Of a DNA stretch of 8,929 nucleotides, positions 1 through 5,269 are shown one piece after another. Location: NCBI GenBank assembly GCA_947174155.1, contig CAMWHX010000031.1:1-8929 (forward strand), given 5' to 3'. The translations under genes were made by a program, and so were the position numbers. The notes beneath the pieces are model-generated. The model was given only the letters and a program-made list of their open reading frames with translations. It searched no databases and was not told the origin of the DNA. Source of the DNA: an uncultured Porphyromonadaceae bacterium (GTDB lineage: Bacteria > Bacteroidota > Bacteroidia > Bacteroidales > Muribaculaceae). Numbering within the stretch: the stretch's first letter is position 1; the number at the start of each line of letters is the position of its first letter.

Positions 1-468
1 GACCTGCTCTGAGATGTCGGTTGATATATGGAAATCTTTAATCCGGAAGTCTAAATTTGTTTCCGAACCGCTCACGGTCGAGGCATTATACGGTTTTTCT
101 CCATCGTTGAGATGGGGATAATAGGCGAAGAAGGTGAGATCGTGATTCTCAGATCCCCGGTCCGGCCACATGCAATTTTCGGAAGAGAAGATGTCGGGAT
201 TGTCGTCACTTCTTCTCACCGCTTCGTTGTCGATATACGGTTCGAGAATCCCCTCCCCGGCCTTGGCGGGGTTGAATACAGTGACATAGAATTCATCCAG
301 ATCATCTTTGGTGACTGACTGTGCGCGTGTTTCCTCTTCGAGGAAGCCTGTGCGGAAATATATCCGGTTGTCTCTCATGGTGATTCCCGGATCGGGGGTT
401 TCACTTGCACATGCGACACAAAGGAATGCGATTCCCGCGGTTAGGTATGATAGTTTGAATATGTTCAT
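1..468 (-). CDS. Fimbrillin-like lipoprotein, partial (C-terminus beyond left edge)
   Basis: The frame is open from an ATG at 468 down to base 1, giving 156 codons with no stop, so the C-terminal part is outside the window. The N-terminus is a lipoprotein-type signal: MNIFKLSYLTAGIAFLCVAC, with the likely lipidated Cys at residue 20 (Cys17 is an alternative), followed by an acidic ASETPD stretch. After it come features common in FimA/Mfa-type fimbrillins of Bacteroidales: an E-T-R-A motif around residues 48-51, then DDLDEFYVTVF, and further on a WP...LTFFAYYPHL segment. By family knowledge such proteins are exported as lipoproteins and form type V pili or related surface structures. It starts 12 nt after the stop of the upstream fimbrillin-like gene on the same strand, so the two are probably co-transcribed. 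Whether it is a stalk, anchor or tip subunit cannot be decided from the fragment. Confidence 0.82.
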   Translation of the reverse strand, partial: MNIFKLSYLTAGIAFLCVACASETPDPGITMRDNRIYFRTGFLEEETRAQSVTKDDLDEFYVTVFNPAKAGEGILEPYIDNEAVRRSDDNPDIFSSENCMWPDRGSENHDLTFFAYYPHLNDGEKPYNASTVSGSETNLDFRIKDFHISTDISEQV

Positions 469-480
469 CTTGATTACATT

Positions 481-1533
481 TTATTTTCGCGGTACGAGGA
501 TTTCCGAGCTTTCACCCTCTTTCCAATCCTTCACGTCGACAGAAATTCTCATATCTTTGTCCTTCTCCTCTATATTGACAGCCAGAGAATAGGAGTATAT
601 CTTACCCGCTTCCCAGCCTCCTATCGGGGCCTGGGCGGTCAGCGTCTGTGTCTCCGGTTTGTCACCATTGTCACATATATAGGTGATCTTCATTATGATA
701 TCCTTATTGTCAGGCTGAGGGATCATAAACAGGGCGTTGTCATCAGGAAACAGAGTTTGTGTCTGCCCGCTGCTTACCTCTGCATTGACGGGCGCGATGA
801 TGGTGCCCCCCTCGGAGTGGTCGCTCCACACCAGGGTGTAGTCATCGGTTTGGGTGCCTCCGGCCGAAATAGGGGCAGGGGTGAGAGTGAATGTTCCGCT
901 CTTATTTACCCCGTCGAGTTCTATCCCGGTCACCCGGATGGCCTCTGCTGATCCTTCATATTTAAGGAGGAAGTTTATCCTGGTCAGTATATGGAAGAAC
1001 CTTAGGTTTACGGGTAGAATGGAGGTGGAAGATCCCTCTATGACCCTTCTCCGATGATTGGCTGCAATGAGGTCATCCAGTTTCTCGCTTTGGAGCACAT
1101 TGTCTTCTGCGACCGGAATTGAGTATGTGCAGGAGAGACCGGAACTACCGTATTGGAAGTTGTCGGCATTTTTTGTGATAAGGGAGACCGGGTGTATAGC
1201 TACGAAACTATATTCATAATTCGGAAGCCAATATCGGATATCGTCATAGTGCCAGCTTTTACCATCATATTCAACCTCTGTTTTAAAAAATGTGAGCGTG
1301 GGGGTGTTGTCAGAGCTTTCGGGAGAAACCCTGAGCATGTCTCCGAAGACGATGAACCCGGAGCCTTCCGTATTTATGTCGGTCGTGACGGACGCACGTG
1401 TCACCCCCGAAGTTGCAAACGACACCTCGAGTCCGGCTCCCTCTGTGTTGTCAGGTCGGTCAGACGCGCACGAAGAAGCTATGCAGACGGCAGCAAGAGA
1501 AAAAAAATGTAAATTAACCGTTTTAGAATTCAT
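481..1533 (-). CDS. Fimbrillin family (FimA/Mfa-like) lipoprotein
   Basis: This 350-residue protein has an N-terminal signal (MNSKTVNLHFFSLAAVCIAS) ending in ASSC, with the lipidated Cys at about residue 22 and a hydrophilic SDRPDNTEGAG linker after it. The mature part has the fimbrillin layout: an early T-R-A motif (GVTRASVT), a region around WLPNYEYSFVAIHP, a middle block of beta-strand-like sequence (FFHILTRINFLLKY), and the C-terminal signature GWEAGKIYSYSLAV followed by ISVDVKDWKEG. In the family such proteins are lipidated, exported and assembled into pili or adhesins on the outer surface, often after Arg-specific cleavage. I chose the ATG at 1533. A TTG at 1551 in the same frame would add only six residues and sits 5' of a normal signal peptide. 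A promoter lies about 35-65 nt upstream of the ATG. The next fimbrillin-like gene follows 12 nt after the TAA. The exact subunit role is not determinable. Confidence 0.87.
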   Translation of the reverse strand: MNSKTVNLHFFSLAAVCIASSCASDRPDNTEGAGLEVSFATSGVTRASVTTDINTEGSGFIVFGDMLRVSPESSDNTPTLTFFKTEVEYDGKSWHYDDIRYWLPNYEYSFVAIHPVSLITKNADNFQYGSSGLSCTYSIPVAEDNVLQSEKLDDLIAANHRRRVIEGSSTSILPVNLRFFHILTRINFLLKYEGSAEAIRVTGIELDGVNKSGTFTLTPAPISAGGTQTDDYTLVWSDHSEGGTIIAPVNAEVSSGQTQTLFPDDNALFMIPQPDNKDIIMKITYICDNGDKPETQTLTAQAPIGGWEAGKIYSYSLAVNIEEKDKDMRISVDVKDWKEGESSEILVPRK

Positions 1534-1568
1534 GATGTTCAGAGATTCCAATTGAAGCGTTTAATTTG

Positions 1569-1600
1569 CAAAATTAGTCATTTATATTTGAAAATCCAAA
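1569..1600 (-). promoter_or_regulatory. Bacteroidota-type promoter of the fimbrillin operon
   Basis: Read on the minus strand, TTTG (1600-1597) is followed after 20 nt by TAATTTTG (1576-1569). This matches the Bacteroidota sigma-factor consensus TTTG-N19-21-TAnnTTTG. Transcription would start near 1562, giving a leader of about 30 nt to the ATG at 1533. The surroundings are AT-rich, as expected of a promoter in this group. Confidence 0.65.
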
Positions 1601-1688
1601 TTTTAATAGTTAAAGTAGCTTTTGTAGAGTTTTGAGTCCGTTGGCACGTACGAGGTAAGCCGGGTTGTGTCGGATGACTTGTTGTGTA

Positions 1689-1708
1689 TCCGGGGTGCAC
1701 CCACCGGA
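1689..1708. repeat. GC-rich inverted repeat (hairpin-forming)
   Basis: TCCGG (1689-1693) pairs with CCGGA (1704-1708) around an inner self-complementary GGTGCACC. With an A bulge the stem can extend by two further G-C pairs. A run of seven T follows only about 20 nt later, so it does not have the shape of an intrinsic terminator. It could be an operator or part of an RNA leader; its function is unknown. Confidence 0.4.
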
Positions 1709-1736
1709 AAAATTAACGCCGGGACAATTTTTTTAT

Positions 1737-1769
1737 TTTGGTGGTGGGGTTGAGTCTGATTTAATTTTG
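1737..1769 (+). promoter_or_regulatory. Candidate Bacteroidota-type promoter (plus strand)
   Basis: TTTG at 1737-1740 is followed after 21 nt by TAATTTTG at 1762-1769, a good match to TTTG-N19-21-TAnnTTTG. A start near 1776 would give either a long (about 250 nt) leader for ybeY or a separate short RNA. No open reading frame of note follows directly. Both motif boxes are AT-rich and may occur by chance. Confidence 0.4.
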
Positions 1770-1802
1770 GAACCATAGCGCCTTAATTTGCGTAAAAAGG
1801 TT

Positions 1803-1833
1803 ATGTAAAACTCTTATACATAGATTTTTACAT
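1803..1833. repeat. AT-rich inverted repeat ATGTAAAA / TTTTACAT
   Basis: An 8-bp perfect inverted repeat, ATGTAAAA (1803-1810) and TTTTACAT (1826-1833), is separated by 15 nt. The spacer contains TACATA (1817-1822), which can instead pair with TATGTA (1802-1807), so two alternative pairings share the left arm. It lies between the two plus-strand promoter candidates and could be a regulator binding site. AT-richness lowers its significance. Confidence 0.4.
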
Positions 1834-1883
1834 GATTTTGATACGGGTGTGTGTTCTGTGGCTGAAAAAATAAAATTGCGCGT

Positions 1884-1918
1884 CTTGAGGTTATATCGGT
1901 GAAAAATGCTTATATTTG
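1884..1918 (+). promoter_or_regulatory. Likely promoter of ybeY-mnmG
   Basis: TATATTTG at 1911-1918 is a perfect TAnnTTTG -7 element. The nearest upstream TTG-type box is CTTG at 1884-1887, 23 nt away, slightly longer than the usual 19-21. Transcription would start near 1925, giving a leader of about 100 nt to the ybeY ATG at 2027. Confidence 0.5.
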
Positions 1919-1924
1919 TAGGTT

Positions 1925-2026
1925 GAAACTACGTGGAGCCATGTGGGTCGGACTGACATGACTGTCGTGGTTGGAGACACTCCTTTCAGGTGCCTGAGGG
2001 AGGGAAGCATGAAAGTATAAGAATCT
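1925..2026 (+). promoter_or_regulatory. Structured 5' leader of ybeY with alternative hairpins and a 3-codon ORF
   Basis: The leader can form ACGTG-GAGC-CATGT (1931-1944). It can also form a 9-bp stem with one bulge (1980-1989 with 1994-2002, loop GTGC). CTCC at 1980-1983 can pair instead with GGAG at 1973-1976, so the two folds exclude each other. The purine-rich GGGAGGG at 1998-2004 precedes an ATG at 2009 that opens a three-codon frame, ATG AAA GTA TAA, ending 6 nt before the ybeY ATG and in the same frame. This looks like a possible post-transcriptional control region. It matches no riboswitch class that I recognise. Confidence 0.35.
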
Positions 2027-2449
2027 ATGATAGATTTTGAAGTTGATGGGGTAGAGATGCCCGACATTGATGTGGCGCGTGTGTCGCGCTGGATTGCAGA
2101 GGTGGCCATGACCTATGACCGCAAGGTGCGTGATGTCAATTACCGATTTTGTGACGACGAGACTATGCTGGTCGCCAACCGTCAGTTTGTCGGCCATGAC
2201 TACTATACTGACATTATAACCTTCGATTATTCACGAGGTGATAAGATAGGGGGGGATATCCTTATATCTTTGGATACGGTGCGCAGTAATGCCGATAAAT
2301 TCGGTGTAACCTTCGATCGCGAACTCCTTCGTGTCATCATCCACGGGATACTACACCTTTGCGGTATAGATGACAAGGGACCCGGTGAACGCGAAATAAT
2401 GGAGGCTGCCGAGAATCGTGCTTTAGATATTTATGACCTCGGAAGATGA
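2027..2449 (+). CDS. ybeY: Endoribonuclease YbeY (rRNA maturation factor)
   Basis: This 140-residue protein has the usual size of YbeY, a metal-dependent single-strand endoribonuclease needed for 16S rRNA 3'-end maturation and 70S ribosome quality control in the cytoplasm. Recognisable segments are YTDIITFDY (residues 60-68), the GGDILIS strand (75-81) and the signature HGILHLCGIDD (106-116). The first two zinc-binding histidines are H106 and H110. The third His of the E. coli-type HGxLHLxGxDH motif is replaced by Asp116. I recall Bacteroidales homologues also lacking this His, so it is probably a lineage variant and not a dead enzyme. The ATG at 2027 gives the normal N-terminus. The TGA overlaps the mnmG ATG (ATGA), implying translational coupling. 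Both proteins act on RNA of the translation machinery. Confidence 0.95.
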   Translation: MIDFEVDGVEMPDIDVARVSRWIAEVAMTYDRKVRDVNYRFCDDETMLVANRQFVGHDYYTDIITFDYSRGDKIGGDILISLDTVRSNADKFGVTFDRELLRVIIHGILHLCGIDDKGPGEREIMEAAENRALDIYDLGR

Positions 2450-4371
2450 GATTCGATTACGATGTCATAGTGGTCGGGGGCGGTCACGCCGGGTGTGAGG
2501 CTGCGGTAGCGGCAGCGCGTATGGGATCCGAGACACTATTGATAACCTCGGATATGAACCGCGTGGCGCAGATGTCGTGTAACCCTGCTGTCGGTGGTAT
2601 CGCCAAGGGTCAGATCGTGCGCGAGATTGATGCCTTGGGTGGGCAAATGGGTATTATCGCCGATAAAACCGCCATCCAGTTCCGGATGCTTAATCGGTCG
2701 AAGGGCCCTGCTGTCTGGTCGCCGCGTGTGCAGAGTGACCGCACCCGTTTCATCGATGAATGGCGTCGTGTGCTTGACTCCACACCGCGACTTTCCCTGT
2801 TTCAGGACAGTGTAGTCAGATTAATTACTGACATAGATGAGGGTGGTGCGAATCATGTATGTGGCGTAGAGACCGCTCTCGGGATTCGATTCAATGCCCG
2901 GAAGGTGATTCTGACGGCCGGGACGTTTCTCAATGGCCTGATGCACTTCGGGCGGACGATGATTCCCGGTGGACGTATATCGGAGAGTGCTTCGTTCGGA
3001 TTGACCGAGCAACTCCGTGAGTTCGGTTTCGAAACCGGGCGAATGAAGACCGGTACTCCCGCGCGTATCGATGGGCGCACCATAGATCTTACGCTTGTGC
3101 AGCCTCAGGCCGGCGATGATATCATGTCGGACGAGGGTAGGGTGACACGGGATTTTCACAAGTTCTCCTTCCTTTCCGATGTGCATCGTTCCCTCTATCC
3201 GCGTGATTGCTTCATAGTACATACCAATCCGGAGGTGCATCGGATACTTCATGATAACCTCGCCGATTCGCCCCTTTACAATGGTCAGATCGAGAGTATA
3301 GGACCCCGTTATTGTCCCTCTATCGAGACAAAGATTGTGACCTTCGCTGATAAGGAGAGTCACCAGCTTTTTCTCGAACCTGAGGGAGAGACCACTGAGG
3401 AGTATTATATAAACGGTTTTTCCAGCTCACTCCCCTGGCAGGTGCAGATGGAGGCATTGAGTCGGGTGCCGGCACTGCGTAATGTGCAGTTTTATCGCCC
3501 CGGATATGCGATAGAGTATGACTATTTTCCACCGACGCAGCTGTATCATACGATGGAGACACGTCTGATCAGTGGCCTCTATTTTGCCGGACAGATCAAC
3601 GGTACTACCGGTTATGAGGAGGCTGCCGCGCAGGGTTTAATGGCCGGAATCAACGCAGCTCTCGCTGTCAAGGGAGAGGAGGAGTTGGTGCTCGGACGTG
3701 ATCAGGCATACATCGGAGTTTTGATTGATGACCTGGTGACAAAAGGTGTTGATGAGCCCTACCGGATGTTTACATCCCGAGCGGAATATCGCATACTTCT
3801 CCGTCAGGATAATGCCGATATGCGACTCACTCCGATCGGTTACCGTATCGGTCTGGCTGATGAAATACGTTATCAGGCGATGCTAAGTAAGCAGGAGGAG
3901 ATCGCATCTCTCCTGGAGTGGTGTTCCGCTACTTCCGTCAAGGGGGAGGGCGCGCTCAATGACCTCTTGGTATCACTTGGGAGTACTCCCGTCTCCGGAT
4001 CGCATCGTGTAGCAGACCTGATGCGCAGACCTCAGCTGAACTTTACCCTTCTGGCGGACACCTTACCTGTGGTTGCCGATCGCCTCGCTTCATTACCGAT
4101 AGACCGTCGTGACGAGATTTCCGAAGCTGTTGAGATTCTGATAAAGTATGAGGGATATATCGCGCGAGAGAGGGAATTGGCAGAAAAGAATCTGCGCTTT
4201 GAGAATGTGTGTATACCCACCGGATTCGATTTTGAGTCAGTCAAGGCGCTGTCGACCGAAGCGCGTCAGAAACTCACGAAGCATCGTCCCGAGACTATCG
4301 GACGTGCCTCTCGTATACCGGGTGTATCTCCTGCTGATGTTAGCGTCTTATTGATGCTCATACGTAGATAA
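2446..4371 (+). CDS. mnmG: tRNA uridine-5-carboxymethylaminomethyl modification enzyme MnmG (GidA)
   Basis: This is a 641-residue FAD protein, near the usual 620-650. With MnmE it installs the (carboxymethyl)aminomethyl group at C5 of wobble U34 in certain tRNAs, using methylene-tetrahydrofolate and NADH. The FAD-binding Rossmann motif VVGGGHAG is at residues 9-16. The conserved MSCNPAVGGIAKG carries Cys45 and GPRYCPSIE carries Cys290, corresponding to the two functional cysteines of the family. GTFLNGLMHFGR (159-170) and GLYFAGQINGTTGYEEAAAQG (377-397) are further family signatures. Near the C-terminus are EPYRMFTSRAEYRILLRQDN and the MnmE/tRNA-interacting end TIGRASRIPGVSPADVSVLL. It starts inside the ybeY stop codon (4-nt overlap). 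The downstream gap to apt carries the parS-like palindrome. mnmG is often close to oriC. Confidence 0.98.
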   Translation: MRFDYDVIVVGGGHAGCEAAVAAARMGSETLLITSDMNRVAQMSCNPAVGGIAKGQIVREIDALGGQMGIIADKTAIQFRMLNRSKGPAVWSPRVQSDRTRFIDEWRRVLDSTPRLSLFQDSVVRLITDIDEGGANHVCGVETALGIRFNARKVILTAGTFLNGLMHFGRTMIPGGRISESASFGLTEQLREFGFETGRMKTGTPARIDGRTIDLTLVQPQAGDDIMSDEGRVTRDFHKFSFLSDVHRSLYPRDCFIVHTNPEVHRILHDNLADSPLYNGQIESIGPRYCPSIETKIVTFADKESHQLFLEPEGETTEEYYINGFSSSLPWQVQMEALSRVPALRNVQFYRPGYAIEYDYFPPTQLYHTMETRLISGLYFAGQINGTTGYEEAAAQGLMAGINAALAVKGEEELVLGRDQAYIGVLIDDLVTKGVDEPYRMFTSRAEYRILLRQDNADMRLTPIGYRIGLADEIRYQAMLSKQEEIASLLEWCSATSVKGEGALNDLLVSLGSTPVSGSHRVADLMRRPQLNFTLLADTLPVVADRLASLPIDRRDEISEAVEILIKYEGYIARERELAEKNLRFENVCIPTGFDFESVKALSTEARQKLTKHRPETIGRASRIPGVSPADVSVLLMLIRR

Positions 4372-4449
4372 AGATAGCATATAATCTATGTTTTGCGATG
4401 GATTAATACCGATGAAATTGATAAAATACAATGGATATCATGATAGAAT

Positions 4450-4502
4450 GGGGGAAATACTTTACGTTTGTTCCACGTGGAACAAACGCATCCATTTCCC
4501 CC
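4450..4502. repeat. Outer inverted-repeat arms enclosing the parS-like palindrome
   Basis: GGGGGAAAT (4450-4458) is complementary to ATTTCCCCC (4494-4502). Between them, after 6-nt and 5-nt unpaired gaps, lies the 24-bp palindrome 4465-4488. The whole can form a long two-part hairpin or cruciform of 9 plus 12 bp. It is not followed by a T-run, so it is not a typical terminator, although it could protect or stop the mnmG transcript. Confidence 0.7.
4465..4488. other. parS: parS-like ParB-binding centromere site
   Basis: A perfect 24-bp palindrome is centred between 4476 and 4477. Its inner 16 bp, TGTTCCACGTGGAACA (4469-4484), matches the chromosomal parS consensus TGTTNCACGTGNAACA bound by ParB. 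From established knowledge, ParB nucleates here, spreads along DNA and loads SMC to segregate the origin region. The palindrome extends four more bases on each side (CGTT/AACG). In the frame of apt it encodes FHVEQ, a peptide often seen where parS lies inside annotated genes. It sits in the mnmG-apt gap, consistent with an origin-proximal location. TACGTTTG at 4463-4470 also fits a -7 box, but I see no -33 partner. Confidence 0.8.
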
Positions 4503-4504
4503 TT

Positions 4505-4539
4505 CACTAATCACTAATCACTGCTCACTAATCACTAAA
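4505..4539. repeat. Five tandem heptamers (CACTAAT type) upstream of apt
   Basis: Five consecutive 7-nt units read CACTAAT, CACTAAT, CACTGCT, CACTAAT, CACTAAA. They begin 2 nt after the right outer arm of the parS-containing inverted repeat and end 9 nt before the apt ATG, so they fall in the apt 5' leader. From memory, similar (C)ACTAAT strings occur in many Bacteroidales intergenic regions, where they are sometimes translated as LITNHCSLIT. Repeat number may vary between strains. Confidence 0.85.
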
Positions 4540-4548
4540 AATAATATT

Positions 4549-5076
4549 ATGCAAATCGAAGAATTGAAAACCATCATTCGTGATGTGCCTGATTTCCCTT
4601 CGAAGGGAATCGTCTTCCGTGATCTAACGACTCTCATCAAGAATGGAGAAGCTCTCCGACTGATGAGTGACGAACTCGCGGCGATCTACCGCGACTGCGG
4701 CGTGACCAAGGTTGTTGGTATCGAATCGCGCGGTTTCATCGGAGGAAGTATCCTGGCTTATAAGCTCGGTGCGGGTTTCGTTCCGGCCCGTAAGCCCGGC
4801 AAGCTCCCCTCGGTCACCATCAAAAAGTCCTACGCTAAGGAGTATGGTGTGGACACCATCGAGATGCACAGCGATGCGATCGACGAAAACGATGTAGTCG
4901 TGCTTCATGATGACCTCCTCGCGACCGGCGGCACGATGAATGCCTGCTACGAGCTCGTAAAGAGCATGAACCCGAAGAAGATCTACATTAACTTCGTCGT
5001 AGAGTTGGCAGCCCTGCATGGTCGCGACAACCTTCCGAAGGATGTCGAGATCACCTCGCTGTTGACCTACGAGTAA
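4549..5076 (+). CDS. apt: Adenine phosphoribosyltransferase
   Basis: This 175-residue enzyme, normal for Apt, converts adenine and PRPP to AMP and pyrophosphate in purine salvage. It opens with MQIEELKTIIRDVPDFPSKG, the typical Apt start. VVGIESRGFIGG (55-66) and the loop VPARKPGKLP (78-87) are conserved. The PRPP-binding motif is VVLHDDLLATGGT (117-129), with Asp121-Asp122 followed by the TGGT phosphate loop. I chose the ATG at 4549. The frame is open back to a TTG at 4468, but that extension merely translates the parS palindrome and the heptamer repeats (FHVEQ..., SLITNHCSLITK) and is not part of the enzyme. A strong intrinsic terminator follows 73 nt after the stop. The promoter is not clear; it must lie in or upstream of the palindrome, or apt is read through from mnmG. 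Confidence 0.97.
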   Translation: MQIEELKTIIRDVPDFPSKGIVFRDLTTLIKNGEALRLMSDELAAIYRDCGVTKVVGIESRGFIGGSILAYKLGAGFVPARKPGKLPSVTIKKSYAKEYGVDTIEMHSDAIDENDVVVLHDDLLATGGTMNACYELVKSMNPKKIYINFVVELAALHGRDNLPKDVEITSLLTYE

Positions 5077-5149
5077 ATCTCAGTTCGGCAGAATCCGATC
5101 CGCTACTAAGCAGAAATGTAAGTGACCTCGTATCGGAACAAAGAGATAG

Positions 5150-5184
5150 GAGAGGGGCGTCGACACACAGCGCCCCTCTCTTTT
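5150..5184 (+). terminator. Intrinsic terminator of apt
   Basis: GAGAGGGGCG (5150-5159) pairs perfectly with CGCCCCTCTC (5171-5180) around an 11-nt loop, and TTTT follows at once (5181-5184). The 10-bp GC-rich stem and the T-run make a classic Rho-independent terminator. It separates apt from uvrC, so uvrC should have its own promoter or depend on read-through. The region 5185-5269 shows no clear TAnnTTTG box. Confidence 0.88.
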
Positions 5185-5269
5185 AATTATATCATACCAT
5201 AGTATCACGCCGCTTAAAGGGTATTGTCATTCGAGTTGTGAACCGAGACCTAAATAATAGGGGTGGGAA

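Larger units (their letters stand above)
1534..2026. other. Divergent intergenic region between fimbrillin operon and ybeY
   Basis: This 493-nt non-coding stretch separates the minus-strand fimbrillin operon from the plus-strand ybeY-mnmG pair. It holds the fimbrillin promoter, two plus-strand promoter candidates (1737-1769 and 1884-1918), a GC-rich hairpin (1689-1708), an AT-rich inverted repeat (1803-1833) and a structured ybeY leader (about 1925-2026). Its plus-strand reading frames are tiny and unconvincing. No tRNA-like fold was recognised. Confidence 0.7.

Noticed and set aside
1534..1551. TTG start at 1551 for the fimbrillin-like gene
   Set aside because: It adds six residues before a normal signal peptide that already begins with ATG at 1533.
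1583..1590. Plus-strand TATATTTG as a further promoter
   Set aside because: The only TTTG upstream is 14 nt away, too close, and the site lies inside the minus-strand promoter.
1689..1734. Hairpin plus T-run as an intrinsic terminator
   Set aside because: The seven-T run begins about 20 nt after the stem, and no plus-strand gene ends upstream.
1815..1823. DnaA-box-like TTATACATA suggesting oriC
   Set aside because: It is a single site that differs from TTATNCACA, with no cluster of boxes nearby. The window may be origin-proximal but oriC itself is not seen.
1832..1873. 13-codon frame MILIRVCVLWLKK
   Set aside because: It is too short, has no ribosome-binding evidence and is easily found by chance in AT-rich DNA.
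2821..3363. 180-codon minus-strand frame inside mnmG
   Set aside because: It lies fully within MnmG, whose FAD and Cys motifs are intact, and shows no recognisable product.
4468..4548. N-terminal extension of Apt starting at TTG 4468
   Set aside because: It only translates the parS palindrome and heptamer repeats. The normal Apt N-terminus begins at the ATG at 4549.
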